A stretch of 15,982 nucleotides of DNA. It comes from an uncultured Bacilli bacterium. GTDB lineage: Bacteria; Bacillota_I; Bacilli_A; RF39; UBA660. Under the pieces are notes generated by a model. The model ran no database searches and was not told the DNA's origin. It was given only the letters and a program-made list of their open reading frames with translations. The stretch is from contig CANRMZ010000010.1 of the NCBI GenBank assembly GCA_947631885.1, positions 1-15,982 on the forward strand. Direction: 5' to 3'. Both the position numbers and the translations under genes were made by a program. Positions 6,402-15,145 of this stretch are shown piece by piece (the stretch's first letter is position 1; each line of letters starts with the position of its first letter).

Positions 6402-9400
6402 TATTAATACCCCTTTCTATATCCATTTCATCAGTTAGGCTAATAGCTTTAGCATACATTTCTTGAGCTTGGCTATCAAGTGATGATATATCAACATCTT
6501 TGTCTTTGGCTATTTGATCTAAAGCAAGTCTTATTTGCATTATGACCTGACTTGCAATATCCATTTGTTGCATACCATTATCAACTTTAATATTAAATAA
6601 TAAATCCGCTATTTTAAGTTTATCCCCGTTTATATCATATATAATGGCAAAGTTAGGATTCATAACAATTCGAGCTGTATTAGGATTTAAGCCATAATTT
6701 CTAGCAAGTTCTGTGACAATATGTTTAGTATCAGCATATTCACCAAGGTTGGTTTCTAAATAGTTTGGATTATTCTTAGTTACTAATTCTAATTTTTCTA
6801 AAGTAAGTAAAGATTTTTCCGTAAATGTCTCATCAGTATACTCAATAAAGGTATCACTATGAACTGATAAAGTTTCTCCACTGTAAGCTTTTCTATCATC
6901 ACGCTCTTCTAAAATATATTGGGTTGAAGAATCATTTGTATATAATCCTCGTGATAGTTTTACAGGTTCACTAAAGGAAAGTGGTCTACTTACAATACTA
7001 GTATCAACTTTAGAATTAGCTTTTAATGACTCGGCAATATCATTATAACCTAAGCCAACGGTTATTTTACCTAGCCTTAGGCCTTCATATTGCTCTTCCG
7101 TTATCATACCTGCTTCAAGAAGGCTTTTATAAACTTCTTCATCCGCGGCCATTAGATCTTGAGCAGCTTGTTTATATATTTGGAAAATTTCATCTGTAAA
7201 ACCTTTTCTGCCTAATTCAGGATGTTCTCTATCGGCTCTAGTAAATGCCTTATCAGGAATTTCAATATTATCAAAACATAGTACATCTTTATTACGCCAT
7301 ACCCAGCTTTGAGCAACAATGTTTCCTTGGCTATCTCTAATTACAAATACCCTACCATTTTTATCAACCATACTATGTTCCATACAAACCTCAGCACAGT
7401 TATTTAACTCTTGGCAGCAATCGGTTAATGTTCCTATAGCCATAGCAAGAGGATCATCTAAACGTAATATTTCATATGTATAATCACCACTTACCTTTTT
7501 AGTATTTTGACTAATCCGAGGAATACTACTAAATACTCTTTGCTTGCCATAGTTATATATTTGTTGTAGAACATTAAAATCATATTGGCTATAACCCGCG
7601 ATAGCAGATATTTCAGCAACTTTCTCATTACCCACATTAACGGAAGTATATTTATTAGATTGAATAAAGCTAATTGCTAAATCTAAAGTTAAGACTCTAT
7701 TACTATTAATAGCTTTTATTTCTGAAAATTGTTTTTGAATATTAGCAATAAAGCTTATATATTCAGGATTATCTAATATTTCGTCTATATTTTGGAGTAA
7801 GAATTCTCTAAAGTCAGGATCATATTTTAATTCAAAACCGCCAAATAATTGATGGGCTTTATTAGGACTTAAAACAGGAACATCAGGATATACTCCAAGC
7901 ATGCTTCTTATAATGTCAGTAGATTTAGGATAACTTTGGGTATTAATAGTTAAGACATATGTTCCATCTGGTTTTTTGTGATATATTTGACTAAATAATT
8001 CTTTATCATTATCAATAGAAAAGCCTTCGGCAATAAGTGCTTCTTTTAATTTAAGATATTGCTGACAATCTAAAGGCATTTCTGCTCCGGGAGCCAAACT
8101 TTTTATTTTCTCTTCGATATGACATAACTCATTGATAACATGTTCACAATTAGGTTTTAGATTTCTTGGTAAACTTGTTAATAAATTTTGAAGTTTTTTA
8201 AAACCTTTTTGATCTTGATCAAAAGCCCCGAATGAATAACCTAATTTAAGCATAGCTTCTCTAGCTTCTTTAGAACTTGCAAAGCTTTTGATTCGCATTA
8301 AGTTACTCCAGTTAGAGGCTGAAGTTAAAAACTTGTCAGCATCTTCCAAAGGGAAATTTTGCATAACAACAAAATCAGGAATAAACTTTCTTCCCGTCTT
8401 GTCATACCATTTTTTCATAGTCGCTACATTATGGGCTTTCATCATTTCCATTACAGTTTCAGAGCGACTAATTCCTAACTTCAGAGCTTTTTCTTCTCCG
8501 AATAAATTAATAAAATCGATTAAATCTTGTTTTAAATAATTGCATCTAAGTAATGAAGAAATTAAAGCTTTACCCTCTAAAAAAGGTAACCATTCCTTAT
8601 GCTTTTGTAAAACATCAAAAGACATAGGATAATTATTGCCACAGTTATAAAAGAATAATTTTAATTCTTCAGGAGCATCATTACTTAAAAATAATTCTGG
8701 ATGTCTCCTAGAAAGGAAACCTGGAGCATCCTCAGGTTGATAATCAAGATTACCATTTATACTTTCTCTAATAATAAGATTTTCTATTCTTTTAGCTATA
8801 GCTTCAATAGTTAATTCATTTTGGGTATTAGTATCAAAACATTTACCATCTTTTATGGTAATTTCTCCATTAAGTAGTTGGAGAATACTATCCATATATC
8901 TGCCATATTCAGCACATAGTTTTAAAAAGCTGTCATTATCAAAAGCATTTAATAAAATAAGATTTCCTGTTGAAAGATTATAAGTATTATTTGATGGATC
9001 ATTTCTATTACCAAAAGCTACCCATAGATTCTTATCTTTTAAAATAGTCATTAACTCAGGATGCTTTTTTATATCATCAAAAGTCATATTTCGATTATAA
9101 AAAGCATTAGTTAATCTCATTCTTTCATTCGAAGGAATATTTACTAAAGAGGAAAGATTAATAAATAGTTCTGGATAAGCATAAACAAACTCAGGAACTT
9201 GTGTTAGATAAGCATATTCAACTTTACCGCTTACAATTTTATTATAAACACTCTTTTTAATGGCACTTTCAATTTTATTTTCATCATCTAATTCGTTTTT
9301 AGCAATCGTAATAGTTAAATCAGAAAGAACATCACCATATTTAACACATAAACTCAAAAATTTTTCATTGCCATATCTTTTGGTATATTCTTCGATAAAA

Positions 9401-11208
9401 TTCAAAGTTTCTTCTTTTTCAGAATCAGTTATGACCAACTTCATATCAGCTTTAATAGTCTGAGCTAAATTTCGATTCACAAGAAAAGGTATATAATCAT
9501 AATGATTATATAAAAGTTTAGGGCTAAGACTATTAGAGTAAAAAGCTTTTCTTAACTCTTCAGGAGCATTTAAATCCATAAACATATCTGGATGTTTATC
9601 TCTAAAACTACCTCGTATCCAATCATAATTAACAGGCTTAATATTAGAGCCTTCATTTCTTATGTAGCCTATGAATTTAGCAAACATATTGGCAAATTCT
9701 TCATAAGAAAGATGACCTCGTTGAAAGTTTATACCATATTTTTTAAATGCTGTTAAATGGCCATTTGAATAGTGATAGCCAAGAGGACTAAGTGCCTCTA
9801 ACTCTTGAGACCATTCATAGTCTTTATGAGTAAAGAATCCTGTTTCTGCCTCGAAAAGGCGGATATTTTCTATACCGAAATTATCCACAATCATTCTTTG
9901 CTCTTTATCAATAATACATGTATGGTCATTATATTGTGATAATTCTTCCCAGGTATCTATTTTATTAACAAAAGTAAAATTCATAGATTTAAGCCAGTCC
10001 ATACTATTAAGTGTATCTAAAGATGGTGTGGAAGAAACAAATAGATATTCTTTAACGGCTTTAACAAAAGATGTTTCTAAATCTTTATCTTTCATTAAAA
10101 ATTGACTTAAAGAATAAAAATCATTAGCATCAGCTATATGTGTAAATACATCAGCATGTCTTTGAACAAGCTTTTGAAATTCGCCTAGGCCATAGTTATC
10201 CCTTGCAAAAGTTGCCACATAAGAGGAATTATAGTTTAGAAAATAATCAATAGGAATCGAAGCAAAAGCATCAGCATAGGTAATTATATCCTGAATAGTT
10301 AAATCATGTTCAAAATATCTTTGTTTTACATCATCTGGTATATTAACATTCAATAAAAATATATCAGCATTTTCTTTAATAAATATATCGGGATATAAAT
10401 CCACATTAATTCTTCGGCTAGAATTAATTATTTTTTGCCGAGCAAAAGCAAAACATCTACTTTTTATTTCTGTTACAGGGCATGCTTTAATTTGCTCTTT
10501 TAACTCGTCATAAGAAATACTTGAACTATTAAAACGGTAGTCAATACCACCCTCCATATAGATAATTGTATTAATAGCCTCATATTCTTCTTTAGATAGT
10601 AAGTATAGTTCTACAGCTTTTTTAAGACCTAGTATTCCTATTAACTGTACTTCATTATTATGATAATTAATATGAGAATTTAAGCCTTTTGCAGCAACTT
10701 CACTTAACTGCTTTGAAGTTAAAGAAGCAAAGTCACTAATAGTTAACATTCCTTGATAATATTTAGCTTTAAATTCTTCACTAAAGCTATCTGATAGAAA
10801 TAAGGAAGCATTTGCTTTAATTGTTTCTTCATCAAAGTCTTTAACATTAAGTTTTCTTCCTAGTTTGCTAAGATTTCTTACATTACAGCCATGAAAATTA
10901 CCATGGCCGGTATACTCTACTAAAGCAAAATCAATATTAGCTTTAGTATTAGAAAAATCTATAGGACGGGATTCATCAGCGACAATCGACATCCCTTCCC
11001 ATGCTTCAAAAGGAATATCGCTTAAATCATAACTTAATAAAGTATTTTGTAAAGCTATATAGTCATTAATAGTTTGTTCTTCCAAAGCACTATCATCAAA
11101 ACCAGGATCATCTTTATGAGCATCATAAAAATCGTCATAGTCTTTAACTAACTTACTTAATTGGCTTTTTATTTGGTTGAATTGTTCTAAAGTCATCTTT
11201 GGAAACAT
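6391..11208 (-). CDS. Giant repeat protein with C-terminal Cys-Cys-Gln domain, function unknown
   Basis: The open frame is 1609 codons from the ATG at 11220. I prefer the ATG at 11208 (1605 aa) because AGGATGGTG, close to the SD, lies six bases before it, whereas AGG directly touches the 11220 ATG. Residue numbers below use the long form. There is no signal peptide or membrane segment. Residues 86-164 carry DFSNTKANIDF, GNFHGCNVRNLSKLGR and a first 'SLFLSDSFSEEF' block. Degenerate modules of the form PELF-(x)n-PEEL-(x)n-FYN recur near 277, 544, 683 and 841. Residues about 1255-1395 form a distinct domain with GTLTDCCQ (1263-1270), then VAQSWVWR, LCFDNIE and ITVGLGYND, possibly a GNAT-like fold. 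The remaining C-terminus (1400-1609) is unrecognised. It ends inside the start of the ProA-like gene, so the two products are probably made together. Confidence 0.7.
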   Translation of the reverse strand: MFPKMTLEQFNQIKSQLSKLVKDYDDFYDAHKDDPGFDDSALEEQTINDYIALQNTLLSYDLSDIPFEAWEGMSIVADESRPIDFSNTKANIDFALVEYTGHGNFHGCNVRNLSKLGRKLNVKDFDEETIKANASLFLSDSFSEEFKAKYYQGMLTISDFASLTSKQLSEVAAKGLNSHINYHNNEVQLIGILGLKKAVELYLLSKEEYEAINTIIYMEGGIDYRFNSSSISYDELKEQIKACPVTEIKSRCFAFARQKIINSSRRINVDLYPDIFIKENADIFLLNVNIPDDVKQRYFEHDLTIQDIITYADAFASIPIDYFLNYNSSYVATFARDNYGLGEFQKLVQRHADVFTHIADANDFYSLSQFLMKDKDLETSFVKAVKEYLFVSSTPSLDTLNSMDWLKSMNFTFVNKIDTWEELSQYNDHTCIIDKEQRMIVDNFGIENIRLFEAETGFFTHKDYEWSQELEALSPLGYHYSNGHLTAFKKYGINFQRGHLSYEEFANMFAKFIGYIRNEGSNIKPVNYDWIRGSFRDKHPDMFMDLNAPEELRKAFYSNSLSPKLLYNHYDYIPFLVNRNLAQTIKADMKLVITDSEKEETLNFIEEYTKRYGNEKFLSLCVKYGDVLSDLTITIAKNELDDENKIESAIKKSVYNKIVSGKVEYAYLTQVPEFVYAYPELFINLSSLVNIPSNERMRLTNAFYNRNMTFDDIKKHPELMTILKDKNLWVAFGNRNDPSNNTYNLSTGNLILLNAFDNDSFLKLCAEYGRYMDSILQLLNGEITIKDGKCFDTNTQNELTIEAIAKRIENLIIRESINGNLDYQPEDAPGFLSRRHPELFLSNDAPEELKLFFYNCGNNYPMSFDVLQKHKEWLPFLEGKALISSLLRCNYLKQDLIDFINLFGEEKALKLGISRSETVMEMMKAHNVATMKKWYDKTGRKFIPDFVVMQNFPLEDADKFLTSASNWSNLMRIKSFASSKEAREAMLKLGYSFGAFDQDQKGFKKLQNLLTSLPRNLKPNCEHVINELCHIEEKIKSLAPGAEMPLDCQQYLKLKEALIAEGFSIDNDKELFSQIYHKKPDGTYVLTINTQSYPKSTDIIRSMLGVYPDVPVLSPNKAHQLFGGFELKYDPDFREFLLQNIDEILDNPEYISFIANIQKQFSEIKAINSNRVLTLDLAISFIQSNKYTSVNVGNEKVAEISAIAGYSQYDFNVLQQIYNYGKQRVFSSIPRISQNTKKVSGDYTYEILRLDDPLAMAIGTLTDCCQELNNCAEVCMEHSMVDKNGRVFVIRDSQGNIVAQSWVWRNKDVLCFDNIEIPDKAFTRADREHPELGRKGFTDEIFQIYKQAAQDLMAADEEVYKSLLEAGMITEEQYEGLRLGKITVGLGYNDIAESLKANSKVDTSIVSRPLSFSEPVKLSRGLYTNDSSTQYILEERDDRKAYSGETLSVHSDTFIEYTDETFTEKSLLTLEKLELVTKNNPNYLETNLGEYADTKHIVTELARNYGLNPNTARIVMNPNFAIIYDINGDKLKIADLLFNIKVDNGMQQMDIASQVIMQIRLALDQIAKDKDVDISSLDSQAQEMYAKAISLTDEMDIERGINNGR
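8569..10812 (-). repeat. Degenerate protein-level repeat modules in the giant protein
   Basis: Modules are visible at about residues 137-164, 276-313, 543-585, 682-736 and 840-885. Each has an aromatic/Leu 'PELF(L/I)' start, a 'PEEL/SEEF/PDDV' helix cap, an 'FYN/YYQ/YFE' core and then a helix with L-(T/S)-x-x-x-(L/I) and H-x-(E/D). Starts are separated by about 139, 267, 139 and 158 residues, as if one middle copy had eroded. In the two best copies the repeat unit is longer: 'FLSLCVKYG' (621) and 'FLKLCAEYG' (765) precede PELF by about 62 and 76 residues. The repeats are protein-level only; the DNA has diverged. Confidence 0.6.
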
Positions 11209-11232
11209 TTTATACACCATCCTAAATGTATA

Positions 11233-11252
11233 TACTCTCTTATATTAGAGTA
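11233..11252. promoter_or_regulatory. Inverted repeat upstream of the giant gene
   Basis: TACTCT (11233-11238) and AGAGTA (11247-11252) are perfect inverted repeats separated by 8 bases, lying 25-44 bases before the preferred start at 11208. A closely similar box, with the left half intact, lies upstream of the hydrolase gene at 5274 (around 5303-5327). It may be an operator or contain the -10 region; no convincing -35 is seen. Confidence 0.35.
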
Positions 11253-11316
11253 GCATTTATTTAACTAGTTTTAGTATTTATAATTAAAATTTTACAATAT
11301 ATTTTACGCATATAAA

Positions 11317-13428
11317 TTAAAGTTTTTGGCCTCCAGGAGCATCATTTTTTAAACCGTCTTTTATTTTACTTAATCTATCCCTTTCTTGTTGGAGTTTTTC
11401 AGTATCAGCACATACCCATCCAGGATTATTACGTGTTAAATTATAAAGGATAGCACTAATATCGCCACAATATTTTTCTTGACCTTCCCATAATAAAACT
11501 TCTTCGATAAATTGCCTAACTGGAATACTGATGCCATTTGCTAAAATTACTTTTCCATCCATAGGAATGTAGGGAGCATAAATTTCTTCGATATATTTTT
11601 TAGCACTTACTTGCGTTCCATCAGGAAGATTTATCATTTTATCTAGAAGATCAGGATTAATATATTTAGTGATATCTAAAGGGTTTATCTCAAGAGTTTG
11701 GCCTTGAATTTGCAAAGTAATAATTCCTACATTGTTTTGCGTTTTATCCATTAAGTATCTAGGTAAATCACCATTATATTTTTCTTGGCATTCAAATAAG
11801 ATACCCTCTTCTATAAATTGTTTAATAGGTAGCATCCCTCCATCATTTAAGATAACAATTCCATTTGCTGGTAAATGAGGAAAAACCATTTGCTTAATAT
11901 ACTCTGCGGTGGACAAAACTGAGCCATCAGGCATTGTTATTTGTCTTTGTAAAAGAGCGCTATTTATTATGCTTAGGAAGTTTTCATCATCAAGATGCGT
12001 CTTATCAAGTTCTTTATTAGCTATATTTTTAACTTGTTTTTCATTTTCTTCGAAAGCATTAATTTTTTCTGTAGCCTTTATATCAAAACAAAATTTATTA
12101 TCATCTATACCAAATGATCTAGCATTTGTTTTGATACTATTTTGAACTTTGGCTATAAAATCAGGGCTATTTTTAGAAATAAAGCCTGCCATTTGTTTAA
12201 TAACTTGTTCTAAATTATAATCACTAAATACTATTTTTTTACCATGTAAAACAGGAATATGAATAGCATCATTATTTGTATAAGTTTTATTAGCTAATTT
12301 TTCAAGAAGTGAAGGAATATGTCCTTTAATACTTTGATATATCATTTCTCTAAAAGATGAAGAATGCAAATCTTGTAGGGAATAGCCAAAATGCTCATCT
12401 ATATTTTGGTAGTTAACTTCTCCACCTTTTAAATGTCTTTTATCAGATTCAACCCTAGACAAATACTTTTTCTCTAAACTATTTAAAAGCATTTCAACCG
12501 CTTTTAAAGTTACAAATTCAGTAAAAGTCATATTTCTTCCCTGGTATTTTATTTGTAAACTAGTATCTTGAATAAACTTAATAGTTTCCCTTCTTATTGC
12601 ATTTTCTAAAAGCTCAGCTCTTACGCCATTAAAGGATCTTGACTTACCATCAGGTGTTGGTTCTGGCTCAGAACCATAGCCAATCCAACCATCAATTTTA
12701 CCAGTGAGAATCGGAGGCTCTTTGATTCTAGCTACAACATCAGGATGTTCTTTTTTGATTGCTTCTAAAATTTTTAAATATTCATCAAATTCTTCAGTTG
12801 GTAAATATATGACAATCGTATCATCGCGGTTAGCATAAAGATCAAACTTAAAATAATAAGGTAAATGATGTTCATCAAATTTCTCTACTAGATATGTAAT
12901 CATTTTATATGTATCTAAAGATTCAGTATTTATATATAATCTATGGTCAGCTTTAGGATATTTATCCTTTTTAGCAGTTAGATATCTTGAGCATACATGA
13001 ACCCAGCCACTGCCTTCGCCAAAAGAGCGCCAACTATAATGCTCTAAAGCTTTTTCTAATTCTTTATCACCCTTTGGGCCATAGAAAACTTCATTAGCTT
13101 CTTTCATAGTAGTTACATCAGGGACGCCTTTTAAATATTTTCGCATTTTAATAAAGTCTTGACCATAACTTCCTTGACGATATAACTCAATAAATTCTTC
13201 TCTAGTCATGGCTAAAATGCTATTTTTCCACTTATTAAAAAGCATAGCGTGGAATCTATCACCATCTTGAACAAAATATTCACCCTTAGTGTGTTCTTTT
13301 GTTACCATATTAGTTAACTTAGAATAATATGCTCCTTGACTGGTAACATAGGCATGTATTAGCTTTTCTATTACTTTAGGATCATCTATTGGATTTGCAA
13401 CTTGATTATATAATTCGTTTAGCTTCAT
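11317..13428 (-). CDS. HopA1-like domain protein with C-terminal tandem repeats
   Basis: The 703-aa protein has no signal peptide or membrane segment. Residues about 140-280 resemble the HopA1 family (type III effector HopA1 and LxmY-type proteins of class V lanthipeptide clusters): HRLYIN (162-167), LPYYFKFD (189-196), RDDTIVIYLP (201-210), PPILTGKIDGWIGYG (238-252) and SFNGVRAELLENAI (265-278). The middle (280-490) is helical and unrecognised. The C-terminus holds two 70-residue copies (499-568 and 601-670), with about 32 identical positions by eye and no gaps. Each contains PDG, QFIEE and EQEKY-type blocks. The ATG at 13428 is preceded by TAGGAGG, overlapping the stop of the 171-aa gene, so the two are an operon. 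The catalytic or host-interacting role is unknown; the HopA1 link rests on motif recognition only. Confidence 0.6.
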   Translation of the reverse strand: MKLNELYNQVANPIDDPKVIEKLIHAYVTSQGAYYSKLTNMVTKEHTKGEYFVQDGDRFHAMLFNKWKNSILAMTREEFIELYRQGSYGQDFIKMRKYLKGVPDVTTMKEANEVFYGPKGDKELEKALEHYSWRSFGEGSGWVHVCSRYLTAKKDKYPKADHRLYINTESLDTYKMITYLVEKFDEHHLPYYFKFDLYANRDDTIVIYLPTEEFDEYLKILEAIKKEHPDVVARIKEPPILTGKIDGWIGYGSEPEPTPDGKSRSFNGVRAELLENAIRRETIKFIQDTSLQIKYQGRNMTFTEFVTLKAVEMLLNSLEKKYLSRVESDKRHLKGGEVNYQNIDEHFGYSLQDLHSSSFREMIYQSIKGHIPSLLEKLANKTYTNNDAIHIPVLHGKKIVFSDYNLEQVIKQMAGFISKNSPDFIAKVQNSIKTNARSFGIDDNKFCFDIKATEKINAFEENEKQVKNIANKELDKTHLDDENFLSIINSALLQRQITMPDGSVLSTAEYIKQMVFPHLPANGIVILNDGGMLPIKQFIEEGILFECQEKYNGDLPRYLMDKTQNNVGIITLQIQGQTLEINPLDITKYINPDLLDKMINLPDGTQVSAKKYIEEIYAPYIPMDGKVILANGISIPVRQFIEEVLLWEGQEKYCGDISAILYNLTRNNPGWVCADTEKLQQERDRLSKIKDGLKNDAPGGQKL
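11419..11934 (-). repeat. Tandem duplication encoding two 70-residue modules in the HopA1-like protein
   Basis: Copy 1 is encoded at 11725-11934 and copy 2 at 11419-11628, a period of 102 residues. Both read P-D-G, then a helix with a Y-I pair, P-x2-P, a V-I-L hairpin, P-(I/V)-(K/R)-QFIEE, E-x-QEKY-x-GD and finally NN-x-G. The linkers between copies are less conserved. Confidence 0.8.
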
Positions 13429-13437
13429 TTAGACCTC

Positions 13438-13953
13438 CTATTCATGATTTGTTACTTTTTTACTTTCTTCATCGATTATATTTTTAAAATCTAAAAGTTC
13501 ACTTATTATGTCAAATTCTTTTATACACTCATCATAAGTTCCTACGATTTTAAAATGATTATTATAAATTAATTCCCAGTAGGTATAACATTCAGGCTCT
13601 GCTTCATTAAAATAATTATTTTTTAAATCTCTTAAATCATACTCCTCAATCTTTTTTATAAGATCATCGGCATTATCTAAAGTTTCTGAATGCTTATTAG
13701 TAAGATAAGTTTTACCATCTTCCAAACTTATATAAGTATGGCTAATAGTTTTTTGCCAATGGCATACATTTTGTATATGGTCATAGACACAAGTAAGTTC
13801 AATACTAGTACTTACAGGTTTACCAGGATAGATTTCTCCTGAAAACCAATGAAAATGCTCTAATTTTAACTGATTAATCTTAAAGGCATCTCTTTTTCTT
13901 TTTACCTCTACACCATCTATCGCATTTTGAAAATCATCAAACTCACTATTCAT
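13438..13953 (-). CDS. Hypothetical protein, 171 aa
   Basis: I do not recognise this protein. It is soluble, acidic at its C-terminus and appears mostly beta-stranded in the middle, with many aromatic residues (HFHWFSGEIYPG at 33-44, YTYWELIYNNHFKIVGTY near 122-139). The C-terminal part (from about 140) is a predicted helix ending in charged residues. The ATG at 13953 has GGAGAAG upstream. It is the first gene of an operon with the HopA1-like gene, 9 bases away, so a partner, chaperone or immunity-type role is conceivable but not shown. It diverges from the 356-aa gene across a 120-base intergenic region. Confidence 0.7.
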   Translation of the reverse strand: MNSEFDDFQNAIDGVEVKRKRDAFKINQLKLEHFHWFSGEIYPGKPVSTSIELTCVYDHIQNVCHWQKTISHTYISLEDGKTYLTNKHSETLDNADDLIKKIEEYDLRDLKNNYFNEAEPECYTYWELIYNNHFKIVGTYDECIKEFDIISELLDFKNIIDEESKKVTNHE

Positions 13954-13967
13954 ATAACTTCTCCACT

Positions 13968-13979
13968 ATTATAATTATA
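13968..13979 (-). promoter_or_regulatory. Possible -10 region for the 171-aa gene operon
   Basis: Two adjacent TATAAT hexamers occur on the minus strand at 13968-13973 and 13974-13979. No good -35 is found at 16-18 bases upstream (TTACTT is the nearest), and the leader before the ribosome site would be very short. The motif is a perfect -10 but in AT-rich DNA this is weak evidence. Confidence 0.3.
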
Positions 13980-14015
13980 ACATTATTTTAAGTAAGTTTT
14001 ATTAATTAGTAAATA

Positions 14016-14044
14016 TTGACTTGTTAACCCCTTTTTGTTAGAAT
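14016..14044 (+). promoter_or_regulatory. Sigma-A promoter of the 356-aa gene
   Basis: TTGACT (14016-14021), exactly 17 bases, then TAGAAT (14039-14044), predicting a transcription start near 14051 and a leader of about 23 bases. The hexamers and spacing equal those of the radical SAM promoter. The spacer includes the palindrome GTTAAC (14023-14028). Confidence 0.75.
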
Positions 14045-14073
14045 ATTTCCAACAATTTAGAAAGGCATAAATA

Positions 14074-15144
14074 ATGACAAAAGTTACATTAGATACTTCA
14101 ATTTCTGCTATCGAGGAAATAGATGAAAAATCAAAGGCATATTTAGCAAGTGAACATATAAACACTTTAGGAGAACTACTTATGTATAATCCTTTTGCTT
14201 TATATAGACGCTTAAGTGGGGCATTTGAAAAAGCTACTATAACAGATAGCATTCATAAGATGGGATTTGTTTTTGTAAGTGAGGATGGCTTTTTAGACCA
14301 ATTAAGAGCTCACCTTCTTAAGAAATATAACATAACTAATTTTAATTTAAGTACTTTTTCAACTACTGAAAAAAGTGCATTACTCGATTATAAATTATAT
14401 GAATTACTAGCTTTCTTACCTGACAATAATGGTCGTAATTTTGCTAGTTTCTGTGTTGAGGCTAAATACTCTTCCCTTACGTTACAAGAAGCTTTAGTTC
14501 ATGGTCATGTTAATAAGAAAAATACTTTCCTTTATAGTGAACAATTAACTTCTTGGTATGGTTATATCAGAAGCCTAGGCTTTGAATTTAGTGAAAATGA
14601 AGATTATGAAGCCCAAATGAGTGAACTAACTAAAGCTAAAGAAAGTGCTAAAAAAGATGGTGGCTATGATTTAGATACTGAAATTCAAACATTAAATACT
14701 TTTGTTAGAATTTTTCGTGAAGGTGAAGAATTAAGTTCTAAAGATATATCAGAACTTATTGACATTAAAGGTTTATTGACCTTAAGAGATATTATATGTA
14801 TTGATGATGAATATTATAGTAAGTTGCCTGAAGATCTATTAGCAAGAATAAAAAGATTCTTAAACACGGTAGATATTCCTTTTATAGGAGATGAAAACTT
14901 TGCCGAATTTAAGAAGCAAGCCCAAGCAGGAGCTGAAATTCTAAATAGAGCTGAAGCTGTTAGTACGAGAACAAAAATTAAACAAAGATTTAGTTATTTA
15001 AGCGAAAAAGCTACTGACCTAATGGAGAAAGTAGCCATTTTAGAGTATGATAACTATTCTCTTGAAAAGATTAATATTCTTTTAACGGACCTAATTGAGG
15101 AACTCGAAGATATTAAAAGCCAAGCTCAATTTAGAGGACAATAA
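14074..15144 (+). CDS. Helical repeat protein with RNA polymerase alpha-CTD-like first module, 356 aa
   Basis: The protein appears to contain three related helical modules of about 100 residues. The first (about 1-74) resembles the RNA polymerase alpha-subunit C-terminal domain, a helix-hairpin-helix-type DNA/protein-binding fold: SISAIEEIDEKSKAYL, HINTLGELL and DSIHKMGFVF. The second (about 105-176: SLTLQEALVHG, YIRSLGFEF) and third (about 200-275: LLTLRDII, ARIKRFLNTVDIPFI) share the 'TL-x-(E/D)-x(1-2)-(L/I)' helix and end in a similar strand. The last 60 residues form a charged coiled-coil-like helix. No catalytic motif is visible. The ATG at 14074 lies 8 bases after AAAGG and behind a strong promoter. 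It is followed after one base by the coiled-coil gene. A nucleic-acid-binding or scaffold role is inferred from the alpha-CTD likeness only. Confidence 0.65.
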   Translation: MTKVTLDTSISAIEEIDEKSKAYLASEHINTLGELLMYNPFALYRRLSGAFEKATITDSIHKMGFVFVSEDGFLDQLRAHLLKKYNITNFNLSTFSTTEKSALLDYKLYELLAFLPDNNGRNFASFCVEAKYSSLTLQEALVHGHVNKKNTFLYSEQLTSWYGYIRSLGFEFSENEDYEAQMSELTKAKESAKKDGGYDLDTEIQTLNTFVRIFREGEELSSKDISELIDIKGLLTLRDIICIDDEYYSKLPEDLLARIKRFLNTVDIPFIGDENFAEFKKQAQAGAEILNRAEAVSTRTKIKQRFSYLSEKATDLMEKVAILEYDNYSLEKINILLTDLIEELEDIKSQAQFRGQ

Positions 15145-15145
15145 G

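Noticed and set aside
8288..9463. Plus-strand open frames within the giant gene (8288-8539 and 9260-9463)
   Set aside because: They lie wholly inside a well-supported coding region on the other strand and have no ribosome sites.
13983..14252. Minus-strand open frame of 89 codons overlapping the 356-aa gene
   Set aside because: It covers the strong plus-strand promoter and start region, has no ribosome site and shows no recognisable protein features.
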